Positions 23,074 to 35,950 are shown, counted from the first letter of the stretch. The stretch is 64,000 nucleotides of DNA from Ectobius pallidus (GCA_964059195.1 CAXKWD010000004.1:118764043-118828042); one strand, 5' to 3'. Notes: generated from the letters alone by a model not told the origin. Translations and numbers: made by a program.

Positions 23074-25068
23074 TAAAGAGAAAAATAAAACAACCTTATT
23101 ACCTTACTCTTTTCACTGCTACTGACGTATAAATGAGTTGCCTCAAAAACTTAATAAACATTAGTGTTGCCGAGATCAGTCGTGAAACTATTTTAAATTG
23201 ATCCTTTTCTGCCGAAAACTGATTAATATTGATGAATCTCACACAAAAGTCATTTACTTAAGTTTTGACCATTAGAGTTGAATACTATACTGCATGGATC
23301 GCATAGGAAGCCGCGGGAATATGGGTTTCTTAATGTTTTTACGTGAAAATTCAATGCTAAATAAGTTTTCGCGAATAGGCCTATTAGAAGATTTTGAAGT
23401 ATAAGATTTCGCGACAAATAGTGAATAAATTTCTCCAATATTACGAATAACTTTTTGAAAGATATAAGTTCTGAATATATTTTAGCCCTACGGTATTTAA
23501 AATTGTTGAGTCTATCGTTATAACCAAGAAAGAGCTCTTTTAACTAATGATTTAGGTGGAGGTTCCCCAAGGCTACTTGGAGGTTCCCAACCTGTATGCG
23601 GGCGCTCAATTCCTTGCGTCCTTCCGTTTGGGGAAATTGAAAGGATTTAGGGGCTCCCTCCCCAGGAATCCTATAACTTTAACGCTCCCACTCAGAGGAT
23701 TTCATGATTTTTTCCCGTGAGGAATCACAACAGACAGATGTTGAATTCTTTCTGTGATTTTAGGGACAATAATAAAATATTAGTTTACACGTACGAGAGA
23801 ATTAGCACAAATACAATTTTAACAGTGTTGCAGTAGTTGCGGGCCAAAAAGAATTGAAAATGTTACAGTATAAATAAACTGCCCAAATTAGATTACAAAA
23901 GTAATATCTCATTTAAATGATACTAAGCTCATCTGAAAATAAAATAGGCTTACATGTTAAACAAATGTGCCAATTAAAGATCTGAGTAATAACTATAAAA
24001 CTGATATTTACAGAGTAATTTTAAGCCACATTAATAAGAATTGAATTGATTACATTAAATGATCATACATACTCGTAAAAGGTGGTGGTCTACTACATCA
24101 CAGTGCAGGGATATGCAAAGATAAAATATCCCGGTACATCCGTTGATACGAAGAATGAGATCCGCGGTGATTACTGATACAATATTTAATAAATTTTATC
24201 TCAGGCTGAATCATTTTAACCCTCGTCTACTTTATTTTTCGCGTTCCATATAATGTGGTGAGCTGTTTTGTCGTGTACTGCAGTAAAACAGTTGCTCCTT
24301 CCGGTGTACTTGATTTTCAAAATCGTCATTGTGTTAATTGATTAAAATTGGCATAATTTCGGTGAGTTTCACTGCGCAAAATGTGGCAAGACTTGCAGTT
24401 TTAAGATAGGCCCAACTATCAACTGCCGTTTCATCATTATTTTCTTTTTTTAAGAAGATTTATATATTACACATTTTCAGGAGTTCATTGTAGATAAGAA
24501 AAGAATGGCCTATGCCTGTTGGTCTTGTATTTTACTGTGAAAAATTTCAACGCATAAATTTATATGGGAGTTTCCCAAAATAAAGTAGGCCTAAGTATTT
24601 GAGGGTGATCGTCACACTTAAAAATTTGGGAAGCGTTACCTTGGGAAATTAATAAATGACTTCAGTAGGCAATTTCTGGAACCGAATCTAGTTTTCAAGT
24701 TATATTTGGAGAATCATATACTGTAATAGGCAACTTTATAGTACACCAGTTAGTGCTTTTGTAGTAAATAATATTATTTCCAGAATTACGGTTAAAAAAT
24801 GTTTTACGTAATAGGCCTACTTAAAATAATTTGTAGACCTATTTATGTCTCGGGAGTAATATAAACTTTCAGACTCACAGTGAATGCTGTTTTTGTGAGA
24901 TTGCACATTACGTAAACTATTGCAGATACCACTCGGTTGGTATTTCTTTAGTAAGCTTTCCAAAAAGTTATCAGTTCCTTTCACGAACTGACCCTTGTTA
25001 ATTCTGATTCTAATACAATTCCTTACATTTTCCGGCCTTATATTGTATAAACAAACTCTTATATCAAT
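23074..25068. other. No clear feature
   Basis: AT-rich sequence with TAGGCCTA at 23376, 24586 and 24812. No gene or repeat family recognised. Confidence 0.4.
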
Positions 25069-25310
25069 GTTATCAGAAAGGCCCGGATTTGTACGGTTTT
25101 ATAAACCCTGTAACAGTTTTTGAACATTAACATTTTTTTATATTAGTTTTTTACCTTCTCAGACAAGTTTTTTAAGTTCCACTTTAATACGTGCAATAAA
25201 CATCTTAAAATAAATATATTCATTTATTTTATTTTTACTTACAATTTCCAAAAACTATACGAAGGTTCTTTGCTTAATTACCACAGTTTATAGAAAACAA
25301 TTAATTTGAA

Positions 25311-25637
25311 ATACAGTAGGCCTAGACAACCGCCGGATTATCGGTAATAGCTGGAAAATCGTTATTTTTCCGTAAAAAATATTTTGCCTTTTCACGAAGA
25401 ATGTCACACAATAATGGCGTGTGCCTGGCACCCTCTTGAATAAACCAAGTGAATAAAGCATTTTCCAATTCAGGACACTCACCTGAGGGAGGAAAGCGCC
25501 AGCGCGGGCATGTTTTTTACTTCCGGCGGTGGTCGGCGATTCGGAAGCCAATATGATACGGTTTCCCGAGATCGCTGGATTACTGAACGTGCCGGACTAA
25601 CCAACCGTCGGATTATCAGGAGTGTATTGTACCTCTG
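25311..25637 (-). mobile_element. Pogo/Tigger-type element remnant
   Basis: The segment starts TACAGTAGGCCTAGACAACC and ends near GGATTATCAGGAGTGTATTG then TA. The ends resemble pogo/Tigger termini (CAGTAG...GATAATCCG), but AACCGCCGGATTATC on the left and AACCGTCGGATTATC on the right read in the same direction, so the termini look rearranged. It contains a transposase fragment on the minus strand. Confidence 0.6.
25322..25474 (-). pseudogene. Pogo/Tigger transposase fragment
   Basis: Fifty codons and a stop (25322-25324) read PELENALFTWFIQEGARHTP, LLCDILREKAKYFLR and NNDFPAITDNPAVV. This is the CENP-B-like helix-turn-helix of pogo/Tigger transposases (family pattern LExALxxWFxQxRxxxxPxxxxILxEKAxxF), which binds the element's terminal repeats. 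The DDE catalytic domain is absent. Confidence 0.8.
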
Positions 25638-26063
25638 TCGTTTCCAACTTCACCACATAAACTGAAGAACATTTTTCAATTAATCAACCAAGTTTTAGAA
25701 TTCTTTACTTTCAGTATCTTGCATGAGCAAACACTATGAATAAACTGCAAGTGTAAGCTTCTTAAGAATGCCTTCAATTTGCTTCTAAAGAAACCAGGGA
25801 TTTTGGATCACTAACGATTTCCTGAACAAGATGCAAACTCTGGCAGGTATTAAAAAAAGTAATTTTTAATTTCTATTTTATGTTATTTTTATCAATTTAA
25901 TTCACGATTTTAGTTTTAACGCCTTATTTAGCCATTTTAGGTTTTATAAGATTGGACTACGTGACTGCCATGACAATGAAACGGATAATTATGTTTAAAT
26001 ATCACGGTTAACTAGCAAGAAACAAAGTAGTTTAAAACCTAAAAATCCGGGCCCTAGTTATCA

Positions 26064-27600
26064 AAGATGTTAAATTGATGTAGAAGTTATGTTAAGAGGG
26101 CTCCACATTAAGGATGTTTGAGAACAACCAATCGTCTCACACTGTAATCCAGGCACAAATGATGGAGAACATTTTTATTTGTACTGTAGTGTAACTGTAT
26201 GAATTCAACATTTTCCGAATAGAAATACGGAGTCATTCATTTCATATCATTCTTTAGAGAACGACGTTTATTTACAGAGTATGGTGATTCATCTAACTTA
26301 CTTTCATTATGGATAAATTCGTATCATTGTTTTGCAAGTACTAAATAAGTTATCACCATTTCGGTTAGAATTTCAAGTACAAAGTAAGCGGTGCTAATGG
26401 CGTTAACGATATATTAGAAATATCAGGATGTTGATGACGGTTATAACGATAGGAAGTGCTTGATGTAAGTAATTTCTCGCCCACTCCTTTAATTACCTAT
26501 TGGTTTCATTACCTCATCAGTTCATAATCTCTGACGCCATGAACCAATCAAATTACGCTCCCGGTTCCTAGTAATTTCCTTCGCAAACAAGCAGATGGTT
26601 CCAACTATTTTCTGAAATTGGATTCTAGAACAAATTTAACTTGTTGCCCTTTCTAGTATACAAATCCCGTAAAATAGCTGGTTCAATATTTATTTTGTCT
26701 CGAGTAACCTTGTGGATTTAGTTCAATTTGCCTATCAAATTTCATGAGACGATTGATACGATTGACATGAGCACTGTCGTCCATGCCATTAGCGATTTAC
26801 ATGAACGAGAGCTTTGAAGCATAATGATTGTTCGAAGTCAGTAGAAGGAGGAATATAATTTCAAAGTGAAGAATTGGATAACGGGAAAAAGTACTCTGAA
26901 TGACTGGAACCAGCAATGCCCTCATTTAATTTAATAAGTAGTATTTATAATAATGAGATATAAAGTAGTAATAGGAATAATATGCTAGTTGATTAAATAA
27001 TATTAAATTAGGCTTATTTGCTCCCGAAATACTTAAGTACCGTTATTACTTCTTTGAACACGCCTTCAATTATAATTGAAAGATAAATTATTTTGTTTTT
27101 TCAAAACTGAAACTATACTCTGCAAAATGTTGTTATATGTCTATAACAATACAATATGGCTGATGTGAACTTTAGCTTTAGTCTACCCCTACATTCGTCC
27201 CCTTCCTTTTTCCATCTATCTGCCACGCGACTAGTCCTAGAATCAACTGGTTTAGTTTTATCCACCTGGCCGTTGAAAGAGCGTAATGGGGACGAGAGGG
27301 AGGGTGACTTCGCACTTCCAGTACCGTCCTTCCCGGGCCTGATCTAAATTAATCACATAAAAAGTATTACTGAATGTCGTTCCACACTGGGTAGTGAAAA
27401 TCGAAGTGAAAATGAATATTCTGTATTATAATGTACTGGCAGCAAAGCCTGTAGGCCTATATACTGATTACACAATAAGGTATCTTTACGTGATACAGGG
27501 ATTCTAGAGAAAGAGGAGTCGATATGCGGTACTATTGGCGCCAGATCAGAAGAAAGCCCGGTAAGTGTTTTTCCAACTTTCCCCCAAGAAATATGTATAA
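26064..27600. other. No clear feature
   Basis: No gene or repeat family recognised. A 63-codon frame at 27156-27347 begins with ATG but shows no domain and is probably chance. Confidence 0.4.
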
Positions 27601-27604
27601 CTTA

Positions 27605-27652
27605 TATTGCCACGCCGCAGCTCAGACCACTACACCACGACTGCCAGTTGAA
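27605..27652 (-). mobile_element. Possible SINE head fragment
   Basis: On the minus strand CAGTCGTGGTGTAGTGGTCT then GAGCTGCGGCGTGGCAAT resembles the box A half of a tRNA-derived SINE. Box B is missing. Confidence 0.35.
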
Positions 27653-27834
27653 AAGAGATTTTTTTCCAAATATAATACACCTCCGAGTTGTCATGTCAGC
27701 TTTATGAAGTGAATTGGGAAAACAGGAACTTCTTTTGTGTGTGTGTTTTTTAAGTCTTAACACTTCCCTAATTTTAATAATCCACTCATTCCCTCCCAAT
27801 TTTAGCAATCCCCTTTATCTTTAAGAGACAGTTA

Positions 27835-28075
27835 CTAGCCATTCTGGGTGGTACAATCGGTATGGTACCAGCTTTCTGTTCCTAAGGTAGACGATCCTGG
27901 CCCACGTCGATGGCATTTATGTGCACATAATGTGACAGCTCCATATCTATAGATTTATAGCATGTAAAAGAACTTCTCCGGGACAAAATTCCGGCACAAC
28001 GGTGACAGCCACAGGCTTAAATAGCAGCGAACAAAATCGTTAGATAGCCATGACAACCGACAACGAACAACCAGT
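27835..28075 (+). mobile_element. Degenerate tRNA-derived SINE
   Basis: A decayed tRNA-like head (GGTGGTACAATCGGTATGG, then GATCCTGGCCCACGTCGATG) is followed by GGCATTTATGTGCACATAATG, CATGTAAAAGAACTTCTCC and GGGACAAAATTCCGGCACAA. The order 'GTAAAAGAACTCC...GGGACAAAATTCCGGCAC' is one I recall from a widespread arthropod SINE family. No target duplication found; the copy is old. Confidence 0.7.
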
Positions 28076-28289
28076 CGATGTAGCTAAGCCATTAGGAGTT
28101 GGCACATTTTATGCAAAAATTTCAGGCAGATGCTAGCACCTGGTCGTTCTTGGGCTACCGTATCAAATTCCGCGGAGAAATAAAATATACGTTAAAAGAA
28201 AATATCACGAGTACTCATGCACTGTTGCATCTAACCTTGCAACATTGAATGTGTTGGAAGAAGTTATATCATATCCCATCAAATACGCT

Positions 28290-28860
28290 CCTCTTTTCTC
28301 TTCTGCGATATTGCCTAAAACTTTAGTGGTTTTTTCTATAAAGGGATGTGTTTTTTGGTAGATTTTCGAAGAAAAATCTACCTATTGCAATGGATACCAC
28401 TTTATGATTTTCGAAAAATTCTTTCATATCTTTGCGTTTCATGCTCCCCTAAGTACGAAACCACCGCCCGTTCAAAAAAAAATTTTGTGATATTTATATA
28501 TATCTTTACACGATAGCGGCCGTAATTTTGAAGATATTTGAACCAAATTTTAATATGTTATTTCTAGGCCCAATAGTTCGGACAAGTTCGTCAATGAGCA
28601 AAATTGGCCCAAGGGGGTGGTCGGGGGAGGGGGTTGAAATTTTTAAAAATGTATATCTCGGCCCCTATGAAGTATAGAGGGAAACTTTGTTTGAATAAAT
28701 TAGAGTACTCCCTATGGAGTTCACAGTGACACCAACGATTCGGGGGTTCGAGTGAGGGTGGGGGTGGGGGATGAAAATTCGAAACTTTTGAAACCACGTC
28801 TTGTGGGGTATCGTTGAAAAGCTCTTGATGAGTACTCTACAAATCAATAAATAGTTTCTT
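28290..28860. other. G-tract-rich unclassified segment
   Basis: Unusual local composition: plus-strand G runs at about 28613-28634 (three runs of five around GGTC and A) and at 28741-28770 (GGGGG, then GGGTGGGGGTGGGGG). The segment looks repeat-derived but I cannot name a family. Open frames on the minus strand are proline runs caused by the C tracts. Confidence 0.45.
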
Positions 28861-31714
28861 GATAGCTCTCATATGACGCGAGATTTTAATGTTTGAAAAT
28901 AATAACACTTGAAAGAATTATTATAATATAATTTTGTCTTGTTTAGCGGCTTTGCTAATTTTATTCATTGCTGATCTTGCGCACGGCCTCCCAGAATATT
29001 ATATCCTATTATTGTTGTCAAAACAATTGATTGTAGGCTCTTCCTCTTTACTGCAGGTTTGCCATGCCAAGGCTAAAGAAGAAGAGTGCTATGCAGCGAC
29101 AATAAATTAAACCAAAAGCACTTCGAAATCTACCTCCGCCTGTAGGCCTGCCTAAAGGGATTTTTTTAATCACAACATTAAACTTCATGATGCAATATTG
29201 TGTTGTAGACTGAGAATGATCTCTCTCTCTTTTCAGAAGTTTATAAATAATTAACACTTGTTTCGTTTATATATCCCTCCTGACTCCCTCGCATTTGGTT
29301 ATTGTTTTCTGCATAGCATCGACATAAAATAGGGGAATATGCTGTAGCAATTTGAATAACTTCCATTACCTCCTTGGTGATAAAATAATTGAAGTAAATA
29401 ATGACCTTCCAAAACCTGATACTGTATTGTTAAGATTTGCCCAAAGGACAAAAACTTGCTAACACGCTTGGGCAAAGATAATTAGTAGTGCAGTATATTA
29501 TCTTGTGTATGAATAAATAACTTCAATTAATTAGTTCGGCTATTGTTATCAATCGGTTAATATTATCAGATTAGCTGCATCCCCAAGTGATCACAATAAA
29601 ATTCTGGTGATGACTAGGCTTATACTAAATATGAATTCTGCCCACATTATACATTATTAATTTATTATGCCTACATCAGATGGAGATGTATTCTATAACC
29701 GTCGCCTTCAAGAAATTTTTACATAAAAATAATCGTAATTTCATAGCTTATTGCTTTAACCTTTACAATAAAGTACGCCCATTATTACTCACAGCTTCAC
29801 TGCTGCATTGCCACTGGCAATAACGATTAGGCTAATTGTTAACCTTTGATCTTAAGGAGTTTAAGTTTTATTTATTTGTATTTATATTGTAATTATTTGT
29901 ATTTATTATTTTAATAACTCCTTTCCCATTTCTTTAAGCTTAGTCATACCAGGAAACAAAATTATAGGCCTACATGGAATACCACCTGGGGTACAAGTGC
30001 ACAAATGCCATTATAATGATTATGTCATACTGCATTCAAACAAATCTGTTTTAATACGTAGACTATAATTACATATTATGTTGCACATTAAGTTGCTAAT
30101 TGAAAGAATTTAAACGCTTTAAAATTTAAATTATGATGTTTTCTAGCGGCGTAATTATTGCAGATTCATAAAAGGGGTTATGGAGTTCTAAACTAATATA
30201 AACCAATTTTAATTCATAAAATAAATAAAATAAAACACAAGAATGCAAACGTGAATAGAAATTCAAGTAGACCATGACTTCATGTAACTGTGAATATACT
30301 AATGTTATCAGGAATTAGCCTTGGGAATGTAGTTCTACTGTCACATTTTGAAATACATATTTATGACTTATAAATAGATATTTACAAGTTTTTCAATTAT
30401 ACTAACATAATAGAAATTAATAAAGCAGTCAGTTGGAAATTTTTCTAGCGGGACCCCATAAATTTATATATTCAGGTATTGACTTATTTATTTTTTGTTT
30501 TATGATACCAAACATTATAGTCAAATTACATTTTTTAATGAATCACATAGAAATTACATTACAATAACAACCAATGCAACCAACTTCGTCATGTAAGCAT
30601 TCAATCTGCGGCAACCACGCAGGAAAGAACAGGAGATCATGACCCTAACAATTTTCTTGAAATATATTATGAAGGTGGATTTATTTGTAATAGCCTATTA
30701 TGGTTCTTTATATTTAAAAAAGTGTTGCCAAAATATACGCCGATTTCATATGTACTTTTTCCTCTCAGCATTTATGGCGGTGCGATGAAGAATAGATTTT
30801 TACTCTGCCGGAGCGTCGTTCCAGCCCAACTTCAGCACTAAAAGCAGCTTAAAATAGCTAATACAAAAAGTGTCATAATAGTCTACTTTAGTTAGTCACA
30901 CGGAACACTACAGAGTGCAGTTGCACACTTACAGGTATTTTTTAGTTCTATAGTCATGTTAAATATTTAAATGTTAAGAATAATTGCGTCATAGTTGTAC
31001 TATAAGGGTTTATAAACAATTTCTTGAAGCTACAAGTCTCCAGCTTTCCCTGCAACAATTATATGACATGTGCATGAGCACCCCACTTGGTTAAGGAAGG
31101 TTAAATGTGAGAAGATACAGGTGGTATATAAAATATAATACAGTATTCTAAATACTTAGGTCTATATTTTATAAGCATAGCAACATCCTTTCGAGCAATG
31201 TCACTGATCACCAAATTAAGCAGATATAACTTACACGAACAACAGGTCCTGATTGCAATAATACAATAACAGCTTCAATATCCGCTTCTCCTCAGGAGAT
31301 CGGCTAGCAACCATTACATCTAATGTAAATTAATATTACTGTTATCGATCGATAATTTAATTGAGAAATTTCTGTCTCTGATTATTTTTAGTACGCAGTA
31401 AAACTTGGAAGTCAAAGTATGCAGCCTTTCATCTGAATAGGAATATTGATGAGGTCGTAAAATTTTAACGTGCTATTAGAACAAGAGACAAGCAGACTGT
31501 TCACTGTTTTATTTGAAGAGGAAGCAAGGTAAGGCCTCTTTCAGTTAGCAATTATACCACCTCTTTTGAGAACAGTTTTTTTTTCTTTTGCTCAAGTGAG
31601 CTATGGATTCAAATATTTCTCTGGATATTTAGTTGAAATATACCTCATTAAAGAAGGTGAGCTGGAATATCACTTATAACTTTATTAATCAGTAATCACA
31701 TACATTTTTATACA
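28861..31714. other. No clear feature
   Basis: Long AT-rich stretch with no recognised gene or repeat family; TAGGCCTA at 29965. Confidence 0.4.
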
Positions 31715-31945
31715 TAGGCTATTGAGTGAGATGGCTAAGGCGGTGACATTGTTGACTTATTCGGGAGGCCACGGTTTTACCGATCGTAGCCCGAGCAATC
31801 TGACTGTGCGGTTTTCGGAATTTTCTCACTTCCACAAAAGAAAATTCCAGATTCTCATTTACTTTCCAACTATCCGGAGTGTTCTTAACCAATGTTCTAA
31901 GAGGAGACCATACCAAAATTAATATGATCTCAGTGGTGTAGTTAA
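31715..31945 (+). mobile_element. Degenerate tRNA-derived SINE
   Basis: The head reads GAGATGGCTAAGGCGGTGAC (box A-like) and ATTCGGGAGGCCACGGTTTT then ACCGATC (box B-like). The body continues GGTTTTCGGAATTTTCTCAC and TTCCACAAAAGAAAATTCC, ending near ATCTCAGTGGTGTAGTTAAT. This arrangement resembles a SINE type I recall from insects, with several substitutions. No target duplication confirmed. Confidence 0.55.
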
Positions 31946-33297
31946 TCAACATTTTAAACTTCAGAAAAATGTCATGTAATTCATAATTCTGATTCTAGTA
32001 ATATTATACATGGAAAATCCAAAATTAACACATTGCGTGATTAAAACTTAATAATGGTTACATACATTTTATATTTATAAGATAGCTGTAAGTTAGAGAA
32101 GTAAAAAGCAGCATATATTTAAAATGAACGAGTTTGAGACAGATTTTCAAAAATCATATTTCAATCATTCTATGCTCGAATCAAATTCAAGCCATGCTCC
32201 GCCAAATGAACATTTGTTATCTTTGGATATGCCATTTTGGAGTGTACGATTTCAGTTAAACAGTGAAGGTACTTTTTCTTGTGGGCTTCTCAGTTTTCTT
32301 TTTATTGGTAAAAATATTCATAGACCACAAAAGTTTGAAGTGATTGAAATGTAGATTGCAGGGGATGGGAATGTTAGACGAGAGTGAAGATAAAGTGACT
32401 GAGAAAAAGACAGCGACGATCAATAAGAGTGGTCTGGTATTATATATATTTGAAGCAGCCTGCATGTTGCCCCTTCCTCCTAGCGAATACTTGACTCTCT
32501 TAAATCTCAGCTTCAGTTGCATACAATTCTAAATTCTTAATGCCTTCTAACCAACATTTCTCATGGCAAACATTCTTTGAGGAATTCATAGACCACAGAG
32601 GCAACTTTAAACCACAATAGAATCACATCAAGAATTTGACAGCGGTAGTTGCATTTTCATTAACTGCTACACTAAAAATAATAAAAAAATTATCTAATTT
32701 TAACCCCTGAAGCTGAATTGTTTTTAATTTTAGGTACTGAACTGAATGCACAAGTGGATTATAAATTTCAAATAAATTAGTAAAACAGCTGAATTCTAGC
32801 AGTGGTTATTTTAACATCAAACATTGCTTTATCAATCTTTCAATCTGGGACTTACATGTATAGCCTACATCTAAGCCATTCCACGCTAAACAGTAGTTCA
32901 AAAACCCTCTTGGTCACATTTTTTCACATTGAATTAAATTTTAATTATATTATTAAAAAATATTTAGAGCCTTAGAAGTAATAGTTTCTATGATGTAGGT
33001 TCGAAGTATTTGACTCTTTCTGTATTTATTTTTTTTTTTGACTTCACCATAGTTCAAATTACGTTTTCGAAGATATGAATGCAAAGAAAAAATACTATTT
33101 TTTTTTTATTCTTGAGACCAAAGAAACATGTGCAATGGACATTATATTAAATATATTTAAAATAAAATCAGGTAAATTGATATAACAAAGCGCCAGATGG
33201 AGTTAATAGGCCATATTTCAGAAACTATTGAGTTTTAGACCACGGTTTCTCGAGAAAGTTTGATAAGCATATGTGAAGAAATAAGTGGGATAACTAA
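31946..33297. other. No clear feature
   Basis: No gene or repeat family recognised. Short frames at 32124-32354 and 32344-32532 lack domains. Confidence 0.4.
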
Positions 33298-33870
33298 AGG
33301 GTGTCCCAATAAGAACGTCGGATTTAACAACGCACAAAATACATTTTGTTTTCAAGAAATGACATATGTTTATACATGAATACAATGGACACATGTTCCG
33401 ATTTATGTATGAAAAATGAAATCTGGCATATGTCCACCACGTCCTGCTTTGCAGGTAGTGACTCTGGTCCATGAAATTTGTGATAACTCTTGCACAGTCT
33501 TGCGCCTGAATTTGGACGGTGGCAAGTCGAATTTCCTGCTTCAGGTCTTGTATGGTTCGGGGATTGTGTTCATAAACCTGCGATTTAAGAAACCCCCAAA
33601 GAAAGAAGTCGCACGGTGTCAGGTCACAGTTGATTCATTAGGCGCATTATTCCGCCCTGAGAATGCACGAAGCCTTCGAACAGTTTGAGGATAGCACTCA
33701 CCATTCTTGTAATGAGTTTTGACAATTAAAACTCATTGTTCAGCAGTGTAGCGCTCCATTTCAAATAATTGCAACATATAAGGAAACAGAAAAGTTAAGT
33801 ACAATGTTGTCAATCCCACAGCATAAGAATGCCGGCCAATTCAAATCCGGCGTTCTTATTGGGACACCCT
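33298..33870 (-). mobile_element. Mariner-type element, internally deleted
   Basis: Inverted termini AGGGTGTCCCAATAAGAACG (33298-33317) and CGTTCTTATTGGGACACCCT (33851-33870) are near-perfect, enclosing about 530 bp; outer TA bases are compatible with a TA target. On the minus strand the 5' part reads MERYTAEQ, a stop, VLIVKTHYKNG, ECYPQTVRRLRAFSGRNNAP (an N-terminal helix-turn-helix as in mariner-like transposases) and passes directly into LTPCDFFLWGFLKSQVYEHN and PRTIQDLKQEIR (the region of the third catalytic residue). The middle, with the first two catalytic aspartates, is gone. Confidence 0.85.
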
Positions 33871-33901
33871 ATAGAATATTAACAAACAAAAATTACAAAT
33901 A

Positions 33902-34095
33902 CCGAGCGAGGTGGCCGAGATTGTAACGTCTTAGACTCGCATTCGGGAGATCCCAGGTTCAAATCCTGTGGCCGGCCAATTTGACTTGGGTTTTTTCATG
34001 GTTTCCCCAGTCGTAAAGGCAAAACCCGAATTGGATATTTACATACCATGAATCATTCTCACCAATTCATCCTGTATCATATCCATTTAAATTAA
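33902..34095 (+). mobile_element. tRNA-derived SINE
   Basis: A tRNA-like head ACCGAGCGAGGTGGCCGAGA (box A) and GATCCCAGGTTCAAATCCTG (box B GGTTCAAATCC) are followed by GGCCGGCCAATTTGACTTGG, a GGTTTCCCCAGTCGTAAAGG segment and an A-rich end. The ACCGAGCGAGxTGGCCG head is one I recall from many insect SINEs. The 3' end is approximate. Confidence 0.75.
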
Positions 34096-34975
34096 TATCA
34101 GTTGAAATTTAATAAAAAAATACACCAATAATAGAAATAATTAACAGTCAATAGTTTCATGGCCTACCCTACTATATAGACAAAATTCCCGAACTCCTGA
34201 TATGGCCTCGTAGCTAAAAGGAGTATAAAAACAGCTGAATTTAAAAAGAAATACAAATGCCGCAAAGCAAGGTGTGATAATAAAATGACAAATCTACTGA
34301 ACCGACCAAAACATAATTATGGTTCCTTTGGTAGTTGGAATGCGCTGTGGAGTCTGTAAAACATGGAGAATAACTAAAAGAAAGAAAACTCCCTAAAACA
34401 TTGTGAAAGTGAGGTAATACTGAAATGAAAGCTCATATTTTTCGGCGTGTAAACAGTAAGACAAAGCAGGTGTTTTAGAGGGTGTGTACTAAAAATAAAT
34501 TGTTAGTCCCGCAAAATACACAACATATCTGAGGAGAACTCGATACCACAAACTGCTGATTTCGGTATAGTTCGTGGGGCTGTAACTTATCTCCCATTAC
34601 AAAATAGAGTTCAAGTACGTAGCGCACACAAACATCGGCGCTTAAGCTTTCCGATATTAATCATTAAAATAGGAATAGAAAATTACATCTACATGAATTC
34701 ACTCCAATTAATATTTCTTGTCTACAAATACCAAAGTTTTTTCTTATCTTTATCAAATAAATCTGAAAACTTGTATTTTATATTCATAACTCCTAGATGA
34801 AATTTTGTATTCATTATTTTATTATGTCATGCTTTTGTTTGTTTAACCACCGTGTTATGCTTTATATACCTTGGTGACTTGCAATATAATTATGATCAAC
34901 GGATTCTTTTGTAATCTATCTCAGAGTTAAGCTCCACTTACATTGGAAATATGTAAATAATGAATGGCTAGTAAC
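34096..34975. other. No clear feature
   Basis: No gene or repeat family recognised. Confidence 0.4.
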
Positions 34976-35115
34976 CTCTCTACCAGTGTTGCCATACGTA
35001 CGACTATAGTCGTACACATACGACTACTTCATAGATTTGTACGACGTACGACGCAACCATGTGTCGTATGCCTATTCATACGACTATTTTTAATATTAGC
35101 ATTTTATCGGCCTAC

Positions 35116-35517
35116 TATAGTGCAGTTACTCATTGGATGGCCAGTCGGCTTCAAAGGTTTCGGTGTTTCTTTATGTTAATTGATCTGACTAAATCGGTCT
35201 TGGGCTTCCGCTTTCTAAAACAAAAGCAACGTTGCAATATTCTCTCATTGTTATCACTGACCTTAGTTCTTCCTTCGCTTTATTCAATTCACACGTGTTA
35301 TTGTTTACTGTAACTTGATCTTGCAACCATGCAATTCACTCCACGCGGAGTAGACGAGTAGCTGTCAAAATCGCCACAGGACATTCTTAGATTTTGATTG
35401 GCTGGGGTAACTAGCTGATTGGTGCGGTAAAACAAAGAACATGGGTTGAGCTGTCGGCAAACTTTTCCTCCTAACGAAAGGAAGCCGACTGGCCATCCAA
35501 TGAGTAACTGCACTATA
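35116..35517. mobile_element. Palindrome-ended MITE nested in hAT
   Basis: The left arm 35116-35152 and right arm 35481-35517 are perfect 37-bp inverted repeats, starting TATAGTGCAGTTACTCATTG. The outer bases read TATAG...CTATA, so a TA target duplication (element TAGTGC...GCACTA) is possible. Total length 402 bp. Perfect arms suggest a recent insertion into the surrounding hAT. No coding capacity recognised. Confidence 0.88.
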
Positions 35518-35950
35518 CCATTTTCTGTTAATTTTTTAGCACTCTACTGCAGAATTTTCAATTTGGATAAACACGAAGTTTTTTTTTCCGTAGTTTATTT
35601 TGTATATGCCTACATATCGCTAAATGAATGGCGGAATGTTATAATAGCCATTGTCAAATAAAACTCAGTCCTTTTATTTATTACAGGCTTTTATATGTAT
35701 AGGCTTTATAAGGCTTTATAATGTAATTTTATTTCTTCCTGCAACATCTGCAGGTAGCCGATGACAAAGAGTACCAACAACAATGGGTATATGTATACAG
35801 TTAGAGAGACCAGTTATTTGAGTAGTAGCGGTGAACCATAAAGTCAGCATGCGTGAGTGGAGCAGTAGCACGTTATAGAACTTACAAAAGCAAATTTTAA
35901 CCACCATTTATAGAAAAAAATGTCTGTACAGAGTACCTCACTTGGCAATC

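Larger units (their letters stand above)
25077..26055. mobile_element. hAT element with nested pogo fossil
   Basis: About 980 bp whose ends, AAAGGCCCGGATTT and AAATCCGGGCCCTA, match the termini of the hAT at 22452-23065. Flanks GTTATCAG (25069-25076) and GTTATCAA (26056-26063) agree at 7 of 8 positions and fit nTnnnnAn. The excess length is partly explained by a pogo-type insertion at about 25311-25637. Confidence 0.75.

Noticed and set aside
27156..27347. 63-codon frame starting MADVNFSFS
   Set aside because: Low-complexity S/P-rich sequence with no supporting signal.
28591..28847. Proline-rich minus-strand frames
   Set aside because: Produced by C tracts opposite G runs.
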